The translations under genes were made by a program, and so were the position numbers. Below the pieces are notes generated by a model that worked only from the letters and a program-made list of their open reading frames with translations, had not been told where the DNA came from and made no database searches. From contig NZ_JAPDIR010000003.1 of NCBI RefSeq assembly GCF_029870595.1, positions 248,001-312,000 on the forward strand: 64,000 bases of DNA. Direction: 5' to 3'. Below are positions 57,624-64,000 of the stretch, one piece after another. This DNA is from Sphingomonas sp. CBMAI 2297 (GTDB taxonomy: Bacteria; Pseudomonadota; Alphaproteobacteria; Sphingomonadales; Sphingomonadaceae). Numbering within the stretch: position 1 is the stretch's first letter; every line of letters begins with the position of its first letter.

Positions 57624-58295
57624 TCAACCCGCGGACAGAAACGCCGTCGCCGTGAGCCGCCCGGTCGCCGGATCGGGATCGAGCACCGCATCGGCCGCGA
57701 TCGCCCCGCTGTGGAGCAGCGCGCTGCGATAGATCACCGCGCGATTGTACCGCGCCTCGACGTGCGCGATCCGCTCGAACAGGCTCGTATCGCCGAAAGG
57801 ATAGGCCGCAGCCGGCGCGTCGGCGCGCAGCTCGGCATTGAGCGTGGCGAGATAGCCCGCCGAACGCGCCGCATCGATCGTCTCGAAGCCGGTCGCGCGG
57901 TGGCGGAAGAAGCCGGTGCCGTCGCCGCCTGTCGGCGCGAGATAATGGACCAGCGCGATCCGGCCGGGCTGCACGGCATCGACATGCGGCAGGCGCTGTT
58001 CGACGCCGAGTTCGCCCGGCGGCGTCGTCACGATCGAGAAGCTGGCATCGAGCAGGTCCACGCCAGAAACCCCGAACACTTCGCGCAGCACCGGCACCAG
58101 CGCGGGCCGCACCTTGGCGAAGTAGTCGACCGGCAGGGCCGCGCGGATGCCCGGATAATGATGCCGGCCGGGCTCGAACTTCGCCGCCAGTGCCGCCGCC
58201 CGCAGCGAATCCGGATCGGGATGAAAGCCGTCGACGATCGCGATCGGCTGGCCCTCGCCGCCGATCCGCCGGGCGACGATGTCCGGCTTCGTCAC
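57624..58295 (-). CDS. DUF6445-like protein, coupled to a halogenase
   Basis: 223 residues, no signal peptide. 'AIVDGFHPDPDSLRAAALAAKF' begins the protein. 'RLPHVDAVQPGRIALVHYLAPTGGDGTGFFRHRATGFE' has an H-x-D pair, and 'ALLHSGAIAADAVLDPDPATGRLTATAFLSAG' ends with a possible distal His and Arg, a spacing like Fe(II)/2-oxoglutarate (prolyl hydroxylase-type) folds. This fits the family I know as DUF6445, repeatedly found beside TonB receptors and tryptophan halogenases in this group of bacteria. Its activity is unknown. The ATG overlaps the halogenase stop (ATGA, 58292-58295), so the two are made together. Confidence 0.78.
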   Translation of the reverse strand: MTKPDIVARRIGGEGQPIAIVDGFHPDPDSLRAAALAAKFEPGRHHYPGIRAALPVDYFAKVRPALVPVLREVFGVSGVDLLDASFSIVTTPPGELGVEQRLPHVDAVQPGRIALVHYLAPTGGDGTGFFRHRATGFETIDAARSAGYLATLNAELRADAPAAAYPFGDTSLFERIAHVEARYNRAVIYRSALLHSGAIAADAVLDPDPATGRLTATAFLSAG

Positions 58296-59827
58296 CCGCC
58301 CATCGCCGCCGCCAGCGCGGCATCGTGCAGCGGCAGCGTCGGCGCGGCGCGCTGGATCACTTCGGCGACCTGGCGGACCTGCGTGCTGTTGGCGGCACTG
58401 TCCAGCACGTCGGCGAGCGGATTATAGTCCTCCGCCACGATCTCCTGCCCGTTGAGCACGGCCAGCCAGCTCGCGTCGCGGAACAGCTCCTCGGGACCCA
58501 GCATCAGCCGGCCCGAGCGGCGATACTGCTCCTCGCGCGCCACCAAGGTCTCGGGCAGCGCCATCTCGCGCCGCTCGACCCAGAACGGGTCGCTCCGCCC
58601 GGGATTGGCATGATAGTGCAGGATCAGGAAGTCCTTGATATTGTCCATGTCGGCATTGAGCAGCGCATTGTACCGCGCGGCCAGCATCGGATCCATGTCG
58701 CGATCGGGGAACAGCGTCAGCAGCTTGGCGATGCCGCTCTGGATCAGGTGGATGCTGGTCGATTCCAGCGGCTCCAGGAAGCCCGAGGAAAGCCCGATCG
58801 CCACGACATTGCCGATCCACGCCTCGCGCCGCGTGCCCGCCGTGAAGCGCAGGGTGCGCGGCTCGGCCAGCGCCTCGCCGTCGAGATTGGCGAGCAGCAT
58901 CGCGGTCGCCTCGTCCTCCCCCATGAAGCGGCTGGAAAAGACATGGCCGTTGCCGATCCGGTGCTGGAGCGGAATGCGCCATTGCCAGCCCGCCGGGCGT
59001 GCGGTGGAGCGCGTGAACGGCGTGGTATGCTCGGTCCGCGCGCAGGGCACCGCCACGGCGCGGTCGCAGGGCAGCCAGTGCGACCAATCCTCGAACCCGC
59101 CGCCCATCGTGCCGTCGATCAGCAGCGCGCGGAACCCCGAGCAGTCGATGAACAGCTCTCCTTCGATCCGCTCGCCGCGCTGGGTGGTGAGCGCGGTGAT
59201 CAGGCCGCTTTCGGCGTCGCGCTCGACATCCTGCAACCGGCCTTCGACGCGCGTGACTCCGGCCGCCTCGGCGAGCCCGCGCAAATGCTTCGCATAGAGG
59301 CTCGCGTCGAAATGATAGGCATAGCCGAGCGTCGACAGGATCGAGCGCGCATCGCCCGTCGGCATGGCGAAGCGCCCCTGCCTGGCCAGCTCGGTCGCCA
59401 GCGAAAAGGCGGAGAGCGGCAGGTCCACGCCCTCGGCCCGCGCCTTCATCCAGCGATGGTGGAACGCCACGCCGGGGAAGCGCACGCCATATTCGCCGAA
59501 CGGATGGAAATAGCGATGGCCGGGGCGCACCCAGTCGACGAACTCGATGCCCAGCTTGAAGCTCGCCTTGGTCTCGCTGAGGAAGGCGGCCTCGTCGAGC
59601 CCGATCAGTTCGTTGAACCAGTGGATCGTCGGGATCGTCGCCTCGCCCACGCCGACGGTGCCGATCTCCTCGGATTCGAGCAGCGTGATCCGCAGCGCCC
59701 GCCCGAACTGGCGCGACAATGCGGCGGCGGTCATCCACCCCGCCGTTCCGCCGCCCAGAATGACGACCGAACGCACGCGCCGCGGATCCCGGGCCATGGG
59801 GGAATTCGTGTCGGTGGATGCGGTCAT
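58292..59827 (-). CDS. Flavin-dependent tryptophan-halogenase-family protein, second copy
   Basis: 511 residues from the ATG at 59825-59827 (GAGAAG seven bases upstream; ATGs at 59842 and 59797 are alternatives). FAD site 'SVVILGGGTAGWMTAAAL', lysine K91 in 'ASFKLGIEFVDW', 'AGWQWRIPLQHRIGNG', and 'GFLEPLESTSIHLIQSGI' with the conserved Glu-Ser. It shares much wording with the copy at 38944 ('ESEEIGTVGVGEATIP', 'FWVERR'/'FWAERR'), so the two are paralogues. Complete catalytic residues predict halogenation of an indole-like or phenolic compound using reduced flavin from elsewhere. A 12-bp palindrome and two hairpins precede it. Confidence 0.9.
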   Translation of the reverse strand: MTASTDTNSPMARDPRRVRSVVILGGGTAGWMTAAALSRQFGRALRITLLESEEIGTVGVGEATIPTIHWFNELIGLDEAAFLSETKASFKLGIEFVDWVRPGHRYFHPFGEYGVRFPGVAFHHRWMKARAEGVDLPLSAFSLATELARQGRFAMPTGDARSILSTLGYAYHFDASLYAKHLRGLAEAAGVTRVEGRLQDVERDAESGLITALTTQRGERIEGELFIDCSGFRALLIDGTMGGGFEDWSHWLPCDRAVAVPCARTEHTTPFTRSTARPAGWQWRIPLQHRIGNGHVFSSRFMGEDEATAMLLANLDGEALAEPRTLRFTAGTRREAWIGNVVAIGLSSGFLEPLESTSIHLIQSGIAKLLTLFPDRDMDPMLAARYNALLNADMDNIKDFLILHYHANPGRSDPFWVERREMALPETLVAREEQYRRSGRLMLGPEELFRDASWLAVLNGQEIVAEDYNPLADVLDSAANSTQVRQVAEVIQRAAPTLPLHDAALAAAMGG

Positions 59828-59880
59828 CGGGAGGCTTCTCATGCTGGTGAAGCCCGGGATTAGCGCGCCGCGCCCGTCCT

Positions 59881-59894
59881 TGAAATGCATTTCC
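59881..59894. promoter_or_regulatory. Palindrome GAAATGCATTTC upstream of second halogenase
   Basis: TGAAATGCATTTCC, whose inner 12 bases (59882-59893) are perfectly self-complementary. It resembles the LacI-type dyads at 45770, 52620 and 50210, and lies 54 bases before the halogenase start. Confidence 0.4.
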
Positions 59895-59900
59895 TTCCCG

Positions 59901-59953
59901 GATCCGCCCGCATTCCGGGCGGATCACCGGAGCGGGCCCCGCCGCTCCGGTGA
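59901..59953. terminator. Two tandem strong hairpins between TorF and halogenase genes
   Basis: GATCCGCCCG-cattc-CGGGCGGATC (59901-59925) and TCACCGGAGCGG-6 bases-CCGCTCCGGTGA (59924-59953). They overlap by two bases, so only one can be fully formed at a time. Located 31-84 bases past the torF-like stop, without a T-run. Confidence 0.6.
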
Positions 59954-59984
59954 AATGATCCTCTCCCGTGGATCTATTCCTGCC

Positions 59985-60800
59985 TCAGAAGGCCGCGCTG
60001 ACCGAGAAGATCACCGCGCCGTCCGCGATCGAGCTGCCGTCCTTCACGCGCGAGAAATTGGGCTGGATATAGGCCGTATCGGCCTTGCTGATATTGGTGT
60101 CGACATAGGCGATGCCGAGCGTGAGCGGCCCCACGACCGCATCGGCGCCGAGCGACCAGTCGAGATACCTGCCGGTGGGCGCCACGCTGGTGCCGTTCGG
60201 CCCCAGGCCCGGATTGCCGCGCGAGCCGCCGAGATGCGCCTTGAGCGTGATCGGGGTGCCGGGAACGCCGGTGCTGGCGTCGGCCCATAGATAAAGATTG
60301 TCCTGCTTGTCGCCGGGGCGGCTCCGCGGGGTGTTGCTCCAATTGCCCAGCGCCTCCTGGCGCGGCGCATAGGCGACCCCGGCCAGCATCGAGACTGGCC
60401 CGATCGAGCTGCTGAGCTTCACATAGGGCTCCGCGAAGTCGGTCTTGTCCGCGCCCGAAGGGTACATGTACCAGGTGACGCCGACATCGACCGCCAGCCC
60501 GTCGCTCAGCTCTTTCTTGTAGCCGGCGATCAGGTCGAGCTCCATGTTCGCGCCGCCGAAGGTGCCCCAACCCGCAAGGCTCGAGCCCCAAGTGCCGATA
60601 TAGAGGCCGCTTTCATGGGAGACGGTGATGCCGCCCTGAATGGCCATGCCCTTGTCGCTCTGCGACACGCCGCGAAAGCGATAGTCGGAGACGAGCGCGA
60701 CATTGCCGGAGACGGTGATCGGCTTGGGCGGCGCTTCTTCCTGCGCCAAAGCCGGTGCGGCCGTGCAGCAAAGCACGGCCGCGATCAGATAGTGTTTCAT
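59985..60800 (-). CDS. TorF-family outer-membrane porin
   Basis: 271 residues, signal peptide to ~19 ('CCTAAPALAQ'). 'ITVSGNVALVSDYRFRGVSQSDKGMAIQGGITVSHESGLYIGTWGSS' is the defining start of the TorF putative-porin family (Gcw_chp type), followed by alternating beta-strands and a C-terminal 'GAVIFSVSAAF' ending in phenylalanine, as usual for outer-membrane barrels. It likely forms a small-solute channel; the substrate is not known. AAGGGGAAT precedes the ATG. Monocistronic. Confidence 0.9.
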   Translation of the reverse strand: MKHYLIAAVLCCTAAPALAQEEAPPKPITVSGNVALVSDYRFRGVSQSDKGMAIQGGITVSHESGLYIGTWGSSLAGWGTFGGANMELDLIAGYKKELSDGLAVDVGVTWYMYPSGADKTDFAEPYVKLSSSIGPVSMLAGVAYAPRQEALGNWSNTPRSRPGDKQDNLYLWADASTGVPGTPITLKAHLGGSRGNPGLGPNGTSVAPTGRYLDWSLGADAVVGPLTLGIAYVDTNISKADTAYIQPNFSRVKDGSSIADGAVIFSVSAAF

Positions 60801-60910
60801 GCGGGCATTCCCCTTAGCTTGAGAATGTTCCCGCCTGCGTCGGAAAGCGCGACCCTCTCATCCCGGGATGGGTAGTGGGAAGGGAGCCGCTGCTTTCCGA
60901 CTTTCAAAGT

Positions 60911-60930
60911 GCCGGCCCAGTCAGGCCGGC
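60911..60930. terminator. Hairpin beyond the SulP stop
   Basis: GCCGGCC-cagtca-GGCCGGC, 7-bp stem, 35 bases downstream of the SulP stop codon on the minus strand. Flanking ACTTTCAAAGT is also a short dyad. No T-run. Confidence 0.45.
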
Positions 60931-60964
60931 GGGTTTCTCCTTTGTGAGAAAATGTTGCTGCGCC

Positions 60965-62476
60965 TCAGGCCGGCTGGAGCTTGCGGAGCTGATCGGGATG
61001 GCCGCTCAGCTCCACCTTCAGCCCGCGGGCCCGGCGCCGCTGCACCCAGTCACGCAGCGTTTCTGCGCTGGTATGGTCGATCGCCGGCACCTTCTCGAAG
61101 GCGAGATGGACCGGCTGGTCGCCCGGCACCGCGTCGAGCGCGCTGTTGAGCTTCGGCAGCGTGACGAAGGTCGCGGCACCGTCCAGATTGATCCGGTGCG
61201 TCTCCTCGCCATGTTCCGCGTCCACCTTCAGGCGCAGGCGGCGGAAGTGCGGCAGCAGTTCCAGCACCGAGAGGCCCAGGCCGACCAGCACGCCGGTCAG
61301 CAGGTCGGTCGCCACCACCAGCACGAAGGTCACCGCCCAGATCGCGGCGGGCAGCATGCCATAGTGATGGAACAGGTGACGGACATGGCTGACGCTCACC
61401 AGCTTCCAACCGGTGACGACGAGCACGCCGCCAAGCGCCGCCATCGGGATCTCGCGCAGCAGCCAGGGCAGCAGCGCGGCGAAGCCGAGCAGCCAGGCAC
61501 CGTGGAGGATCGCCGACATGCGGGTGATCGCACCCGCCTGGACATTGGCCGAGCTGCGGACGATCACGCCGGTCATCGGCAGCGCGCCCGCGAAGCCGCA
61601 GAGCAGGTTGCCCACGCCCTGCGCGCGCAGTTCCTTGTTATAGTCGGTGCGCACGCCGTCATGCATACGGTCGACCGCGGCGGCCGAGAGCAGAGTCTCG
61701 GCGCTGGCGATGAACGCCACCGCGATCGCGGCGATGATGATCGTCGGGCTCAGGAACGAGCTCAGGAAATCACCGCCCGGCAGCGTCACCGCCGAGGCCA
61801 GCGAATCCGGCACCGCGACGCGGACGACGTCGAGGCCGAAGCCGAAGGCGACCAGCGTCGCGCCGACCACGCCGACCAGCGCGCCCGGGATCAGGCGGAG
61901 CGCCTGGGGCTTGAGCTTGTCCCAGCCGAGCATCAGCACGATCGTCAGCACGCCCAGGCCCAGCGCCAGCTCGGTGCCGGCGATGTTGGTCGGGTCGAGG
62001 CCGAACAGACGGCCCGGCAGCGCCGCGAGATTCTCGAGGCCGCTGGAGAGCGGCTTGGCGTCGAACAGCGTGTGGAACTGGCCGACCACGATCAGCGCGC
62101 CGATGCCGGCGAGCATGCCGTGCACCACGGCGGGCGAGATCGCGCGGAACCAGCCGCCGACCTTCACGACACCGGCCAGCACCTGCAGGGCGCCGGCGAG
62201 GACGAGGATGGCGCCGAGCGCGGCAAGGCCGTGCTCGCGCACCAGTTCGAACACGATGACGGCGAGGCCCGCCGCGGGGCCGCTCACCTGGAGCGGCGAG
62301 CCCGCGATCAGGCCGACGACGACGCCGCCGATGATGCCGGTCAGCAGGCCCTTTTCGGGCGGCATGCCGGACGCGACGGCGATGCCCATGCAGAGGGGCA
62401 TCGCGACGAGGAAGACCACGATCGAAGCCGTGAAGTCACGGACGACCCAGCCCTTGGGGAGGGTAGCGGAGGTCAT
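60965..62476 (-). CDS. SulP-family transporter, probable bicarbonate carrier
   Basis: 503 residues. SulP core 'DFTASIVVFLVAMPLCMGIAVASGMPPEKGLLTGIIGG', 'GSPLQVSGPAAGLAVIVFELV', 'FIASAETLLSAAAVDRMHDGVRTDYNKELRAQGVGNLLCGFAGALPMTGVIVRSSANVQAGAITRMSAILHG', about 11 helices, and a C-terminal STAS-like domain ('ATFVTLPKLNSALDAVPGDQPVHLAFEKVPAIDHTSAETLRDWV'). The ATG overlaps the carbonic anhydrase stop (ATGA, 62473-62476). SulP proteins paired with beta-carbonic anhydrase are generally bicarbonate transporters, which fits here. It differs in sequence from the SulP at 3433. Confidence 0.92.
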   Translation of the reverse strand: MTSATLPKGWVVRDFTASIVVFLVAMPLCMGIAVASGMPPEKGLLTGIIGGVVVGLIAGSPLQVSGPAAGLAVIVFELVREHGLAALGAILVLAGALQVLAGVVKVGGWFRAISPAVVHGMLAGIGALIVVGQFHTLFDAKPLSSGLENLAALPGRLFGLDPTNIAGTELALGLGVLTIVLMLGWDKLKPQALRLIPGALVGVVGATLVAFGFGLDVVRVAVPDSLASAVTLPGGDFLSSFLSPTIIIAAIAVAFIASAETLLSAAAVDRMHDGVRTDYNKELRAQGVGNLLCGFAGALPMTGVIVRSSANVQAGAITRMSAILHGAWLLGFAALLPWLLREIPMAALGGVLVVTGWKLVSVSHVRHLFHHYGMLPAAIWAVTFVLVVATDLLTGVLVGLGLSVLELLPHFRRLRLKVDAEHGEETHRINLDGAATFVTLPKLNSALDAVPGDQPVHLAFEKVPAIDHTSAETLRDWVQRRRARGLKVELSGHPDQLRKLQPA

Positions 62477-63168
62477 TCGGCGGCTTCCACCAGGTCGAAG
62501 TCGGCGGCGCGGCGCTGGGCGGGCTTCACGGCCACGGGCAGCGGCTGATCGTCACGGACGATCTGGAAGCGGCTGGTCTCGCCGTCGAGCGCCAGGATCT
62601 GGCCGGCATGGATATCGACGAACCAGCCGTGCAGCGCGATCTCGCCGCGCGCGATCCCGGACGCGACCGAGGGATGGGTGCGCAGGTGCGCGATCTGCGC
62701 CACGACGTTCTCGAGACTGATCGCGCGGACGCGAGCGGCTTCGTCGAGGCCCGGATAGGCATCGGCGACGACCTTCTGCGCCGCGTCGCTGTGATTCAGC
62801 CACACCGCGACATTGGGCATGCCCGCCACCATCTCGGGATGGGCGACTGCCTTCATCGCGCCGCAGTCCGAATGGCCGCAGACGATGATGTCGCGCACGC
62901 CGAGCGCCATCACGGCATATTCGACGGTCGCCGAGACGCCACCGATCTTCTGCGCGAAGGGCGGGACGATGTTGCCGGCATTGCGGCAGACGAACAGGTC
63001 GCCCGGGTCGGCCTGCATGATGTGCTCGGGCACGACGCGCGAGTCGGCGCAGGAAATCATCAGCGCCTTGGGGCTCTGCCCCTGGGTTGCGAGCTTGCCA
63101 TAGAGGTCGCTCTGGTTCGGGAAGACGGTCTTCTCGAAGCTGAAGACCCGACCAATCAACTCGTTCAC
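62473..63168 (-). CDS. Beta-class carbonic anhydrase
   Basis: 231 residues from the GTG at 63166-63168, with AAAGGAG nine bases upstream; a TTG ten codons earlier is less likely. Zinc ligands C40 (in 'ISCADSRVVPEHI'), H99 and C102 (in 'IIVCGHSDCGAMKAV'), with the catalytic Asp-Arg dyad D42-R44. 'CRNAGNIVPPF' is also conserved. It interconverts CO2 and bicarbonate in the cytoplasm, supplying or consuming the ion carried by the coupled SulP transporter. Its last ~40 residues ('FQIVRDDQPLPVAVKPAQRRAADFDLVEAAE') are a small extension. Confidence 0.95.
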   Translation of the reverse strand: MNELIGRVFSFEKTVFPNQSDLYGKLATQGQSPKALMISCADSRVVPEHIMQADPGDLFVCRNAGNIVPPFAQKIGGVSATVEYAVMALGVRDIIVCGHSDCGAMKAVAHPEMVAGMPNVAVWLNHSDAAQKVVADAYPGLDEAARVRAISLENVVAQIAHLRTHPSVASGIARGEIALHGWFVDIHAGQILALDGETSRFQIVRDDQPLPVAVKPAQRRAADFDLVEAAE

Positions 63169-63251
63169 GGTTACAACTCCTTTTACAGCGGATTGCAACC
63201 TAAGGAGCCAGTTTTGCCGCAGCGCAGCGGAACTGTGAGAAAGTGTTGCCG

Positions 63252-64000
63252 TCAGCCGGGCAGGCGGATTTCCGCGATCAGGCCCCCGCGCTCGGCATTG
63301 GCGAGCGTCAGCCGCCCCTTCTCCAGCGCGACTGCCTGCTGGACGATGGCAAGGCCCAGGCCCAACCCCTTGGTATTGCGCCCACGCTCGACATCGAGGC
63401 GGACGAAGGGGCGCATCGCCTCCTCGATCTGCGCCGGCGGAATGCCGGGCCCGTCATCCTCGATGCGGAAGACCAGCTCGGTTTCCTCGTGCCCCACCGT
63501 CACCCGAACGGACTTGCCGTAGTGCAGCGCATTCTCGATCAGATTGCTCAGCGCGCGGCGGAGCATCGACGGGCGCGCCACCCATTCCAGATGCTGCGGC
63601 CCCGAATAGCGCGCGTCGCGCCCGCGATCGGTGGCGTCCTCCACCAGCGTTGCCGCCATCACCGCGACGTCGACGGCGACGGCCGGCTCGGGATCATCCT
63701 CGCCCTTCAGGAAAGTGAGCAGCGAGGCGATCATGTCGTCCATCTCGCTGACATCGTCCTGCATCGCCCGGCGGCTGTCCTCGTCGCGGACGTCCTCCAG
63801 CCGCAGCTGGAGCCGGGCGAGCGGCGTGCGCAGGTCGTGCCCCACCGCGGCCAGCGCCTGGGTGCGGTTCTCGATCAGCTCATGGATGCGGCGCTGCATG
63901 CCGTTGAAGGCGTGGATCAGCCCGCGGATCTCCGCGGTGCCCTCTTCCTCCACCACCGTCACCCCGTCGCCCGAGCCGACCCGGCCGATCGCGCGGACCA
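63252..64000 (-). CDS. EnvZ-like sensor histidine kinase, 5' end cut by window
   Basis: The minus-strand frame is open from the window edge to the stop at 63252-63254, about 248 codons visible. It enters in a HAMP domain ('VRAIGRVGSGDGVTVVEEEGTAEIRGLIHAFNGMQRRI'), then the H-box 'ALAAVGHDLRTPLARLQLRLEDV', N-box 'RALSNLIENALHYGKSV', G1 'IEDDGPGIP' and G2 'NTKGLGLGLAIVQQAVALEKGRLTL'. This is the EnvZ/OmpB-type membrane kinase of OmpR-family pairs. The transmembrane and periplasmic input part and the response regulator lie beyond 64000. The start codon is not in the window. Confidence 0.92.
   Translation of the reverse strand, partial: VRAIGRVGSGDGVTVVEEEGTAEIRGLIHAFNGMQRRIHELIENRTQALAAVGHDLRTPLARLQLRLEDVRDEDSRRAMQDDVSEMDDMIASLLTFLKGEDDPEPAVAVDVAVMAATLVEDATDRGRDARYSGPQHLEWVARPSMLRRALSNLIENALHYGKSVRVTVGHEETELVFRIEDDGPGIPPAQIEEAMRPFVRLDVERGRNTKGLGLGLAIVQQAVALEKGRLTLANAERGGLIAEIRLPG

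Overview
The window looks like chromosomal DNA of a Sphingomonas-like alphaproteobacterium (Sphingomonadaceae). The evidence is high GC throughout, with dense rare-codon-free reading frames. It also carries a bo3-type quinol oxidase operon fused to a RegB/RegA redox pair, three TonB-dependent outer-membrane receptors paired with glycoside hydrolases, two flavin-dependent 'tryptophan' halogenases placed beside those receptors, and small dispersed palindromic repeats. I see no tRNA, rRNA, CRISPR array, transposase or phage gene. The first gene (an ECF sigma factor) and the last (a sensor kinase) run off the window.

Layout. 0-5 kb: partial ECF sigma factor, GT39-type membrane glycosyltransferase, a small secreted protein, and a coupled SulP transporter/ParB-like pair. 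5.2-12 kb: one minus-strand unit cyoA-cyoB-cyoC-cyoD-surf1-regB-regA whose last six genes are nearly all joined by 4-base stop/start overlaps, followed by a palindromic repeat. 12-16.4 kb: MHS-type MFS transporter, a tiny zinc-ribbon-like protein, a DUF3617 lipoprotein with a small partner, a FadR-type regulator and an EF-hand protein. 16.5-26.7 kb: a catabolic island (TonB receptor, acyl-CoA ligase, carboxylesterase, MFS carrier, TetR regulator, SDR, GH1 beta-glucosidase). Three of its promoters share one dyad motif, so it is probably a single TetR regulon for an acylated or glycosylated compound that I cannot name. 26.8-28.1 kb: a lower-GC pair, a double-glycine-leader protein with an M91/NleD-type HExxH domain and an overlapping secreted protein. 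28.2-31.8 kb: ABC exporter, UBP zinc-finger protein, MFS carrier.

31.8-57.5 kb is a large alpha-glucan/oligosaccharide region. A minus-strand operon runs TonB receptor, halogenase, secreted alpha-amylase, GH13 alpha-glucosidase, GH97 alpha-glucosidase, SLC45-type sugar carrier. Opposite it lie two LacI regulators, a GH65 disaccharide phosphorylase and beta-phosphoglucomutase. Then come an MFS carrier and GH3 beta-glucosidase (minus), and a TonB receptor with a secreted six-hairpin-like protein (plus) that ends in a strong intrinsic terminator. In outline, the receptors import oligosaccharides into the periplasm, GH13/GH97/GH3 cut them, the MFS carriers move sugars inward, and GH65 plus pgmB feed glucose 6-phosphate. 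Four 14-bp LacI-type dyads sit in front of these units. 57.6-59.8 kb holds a second halogenase translationally coupled to a DUF6445-like protein.

60-64 kb: a TorF-type porin, a SulP transporter coupled to a beta-carbonic anhydrase (probable bicarbonate uptake), and a partial EnvZ-like sensor kinase. No gene-free stretch exceeds 300 bases. All family names rest on motif recognition by eye, not on searches.
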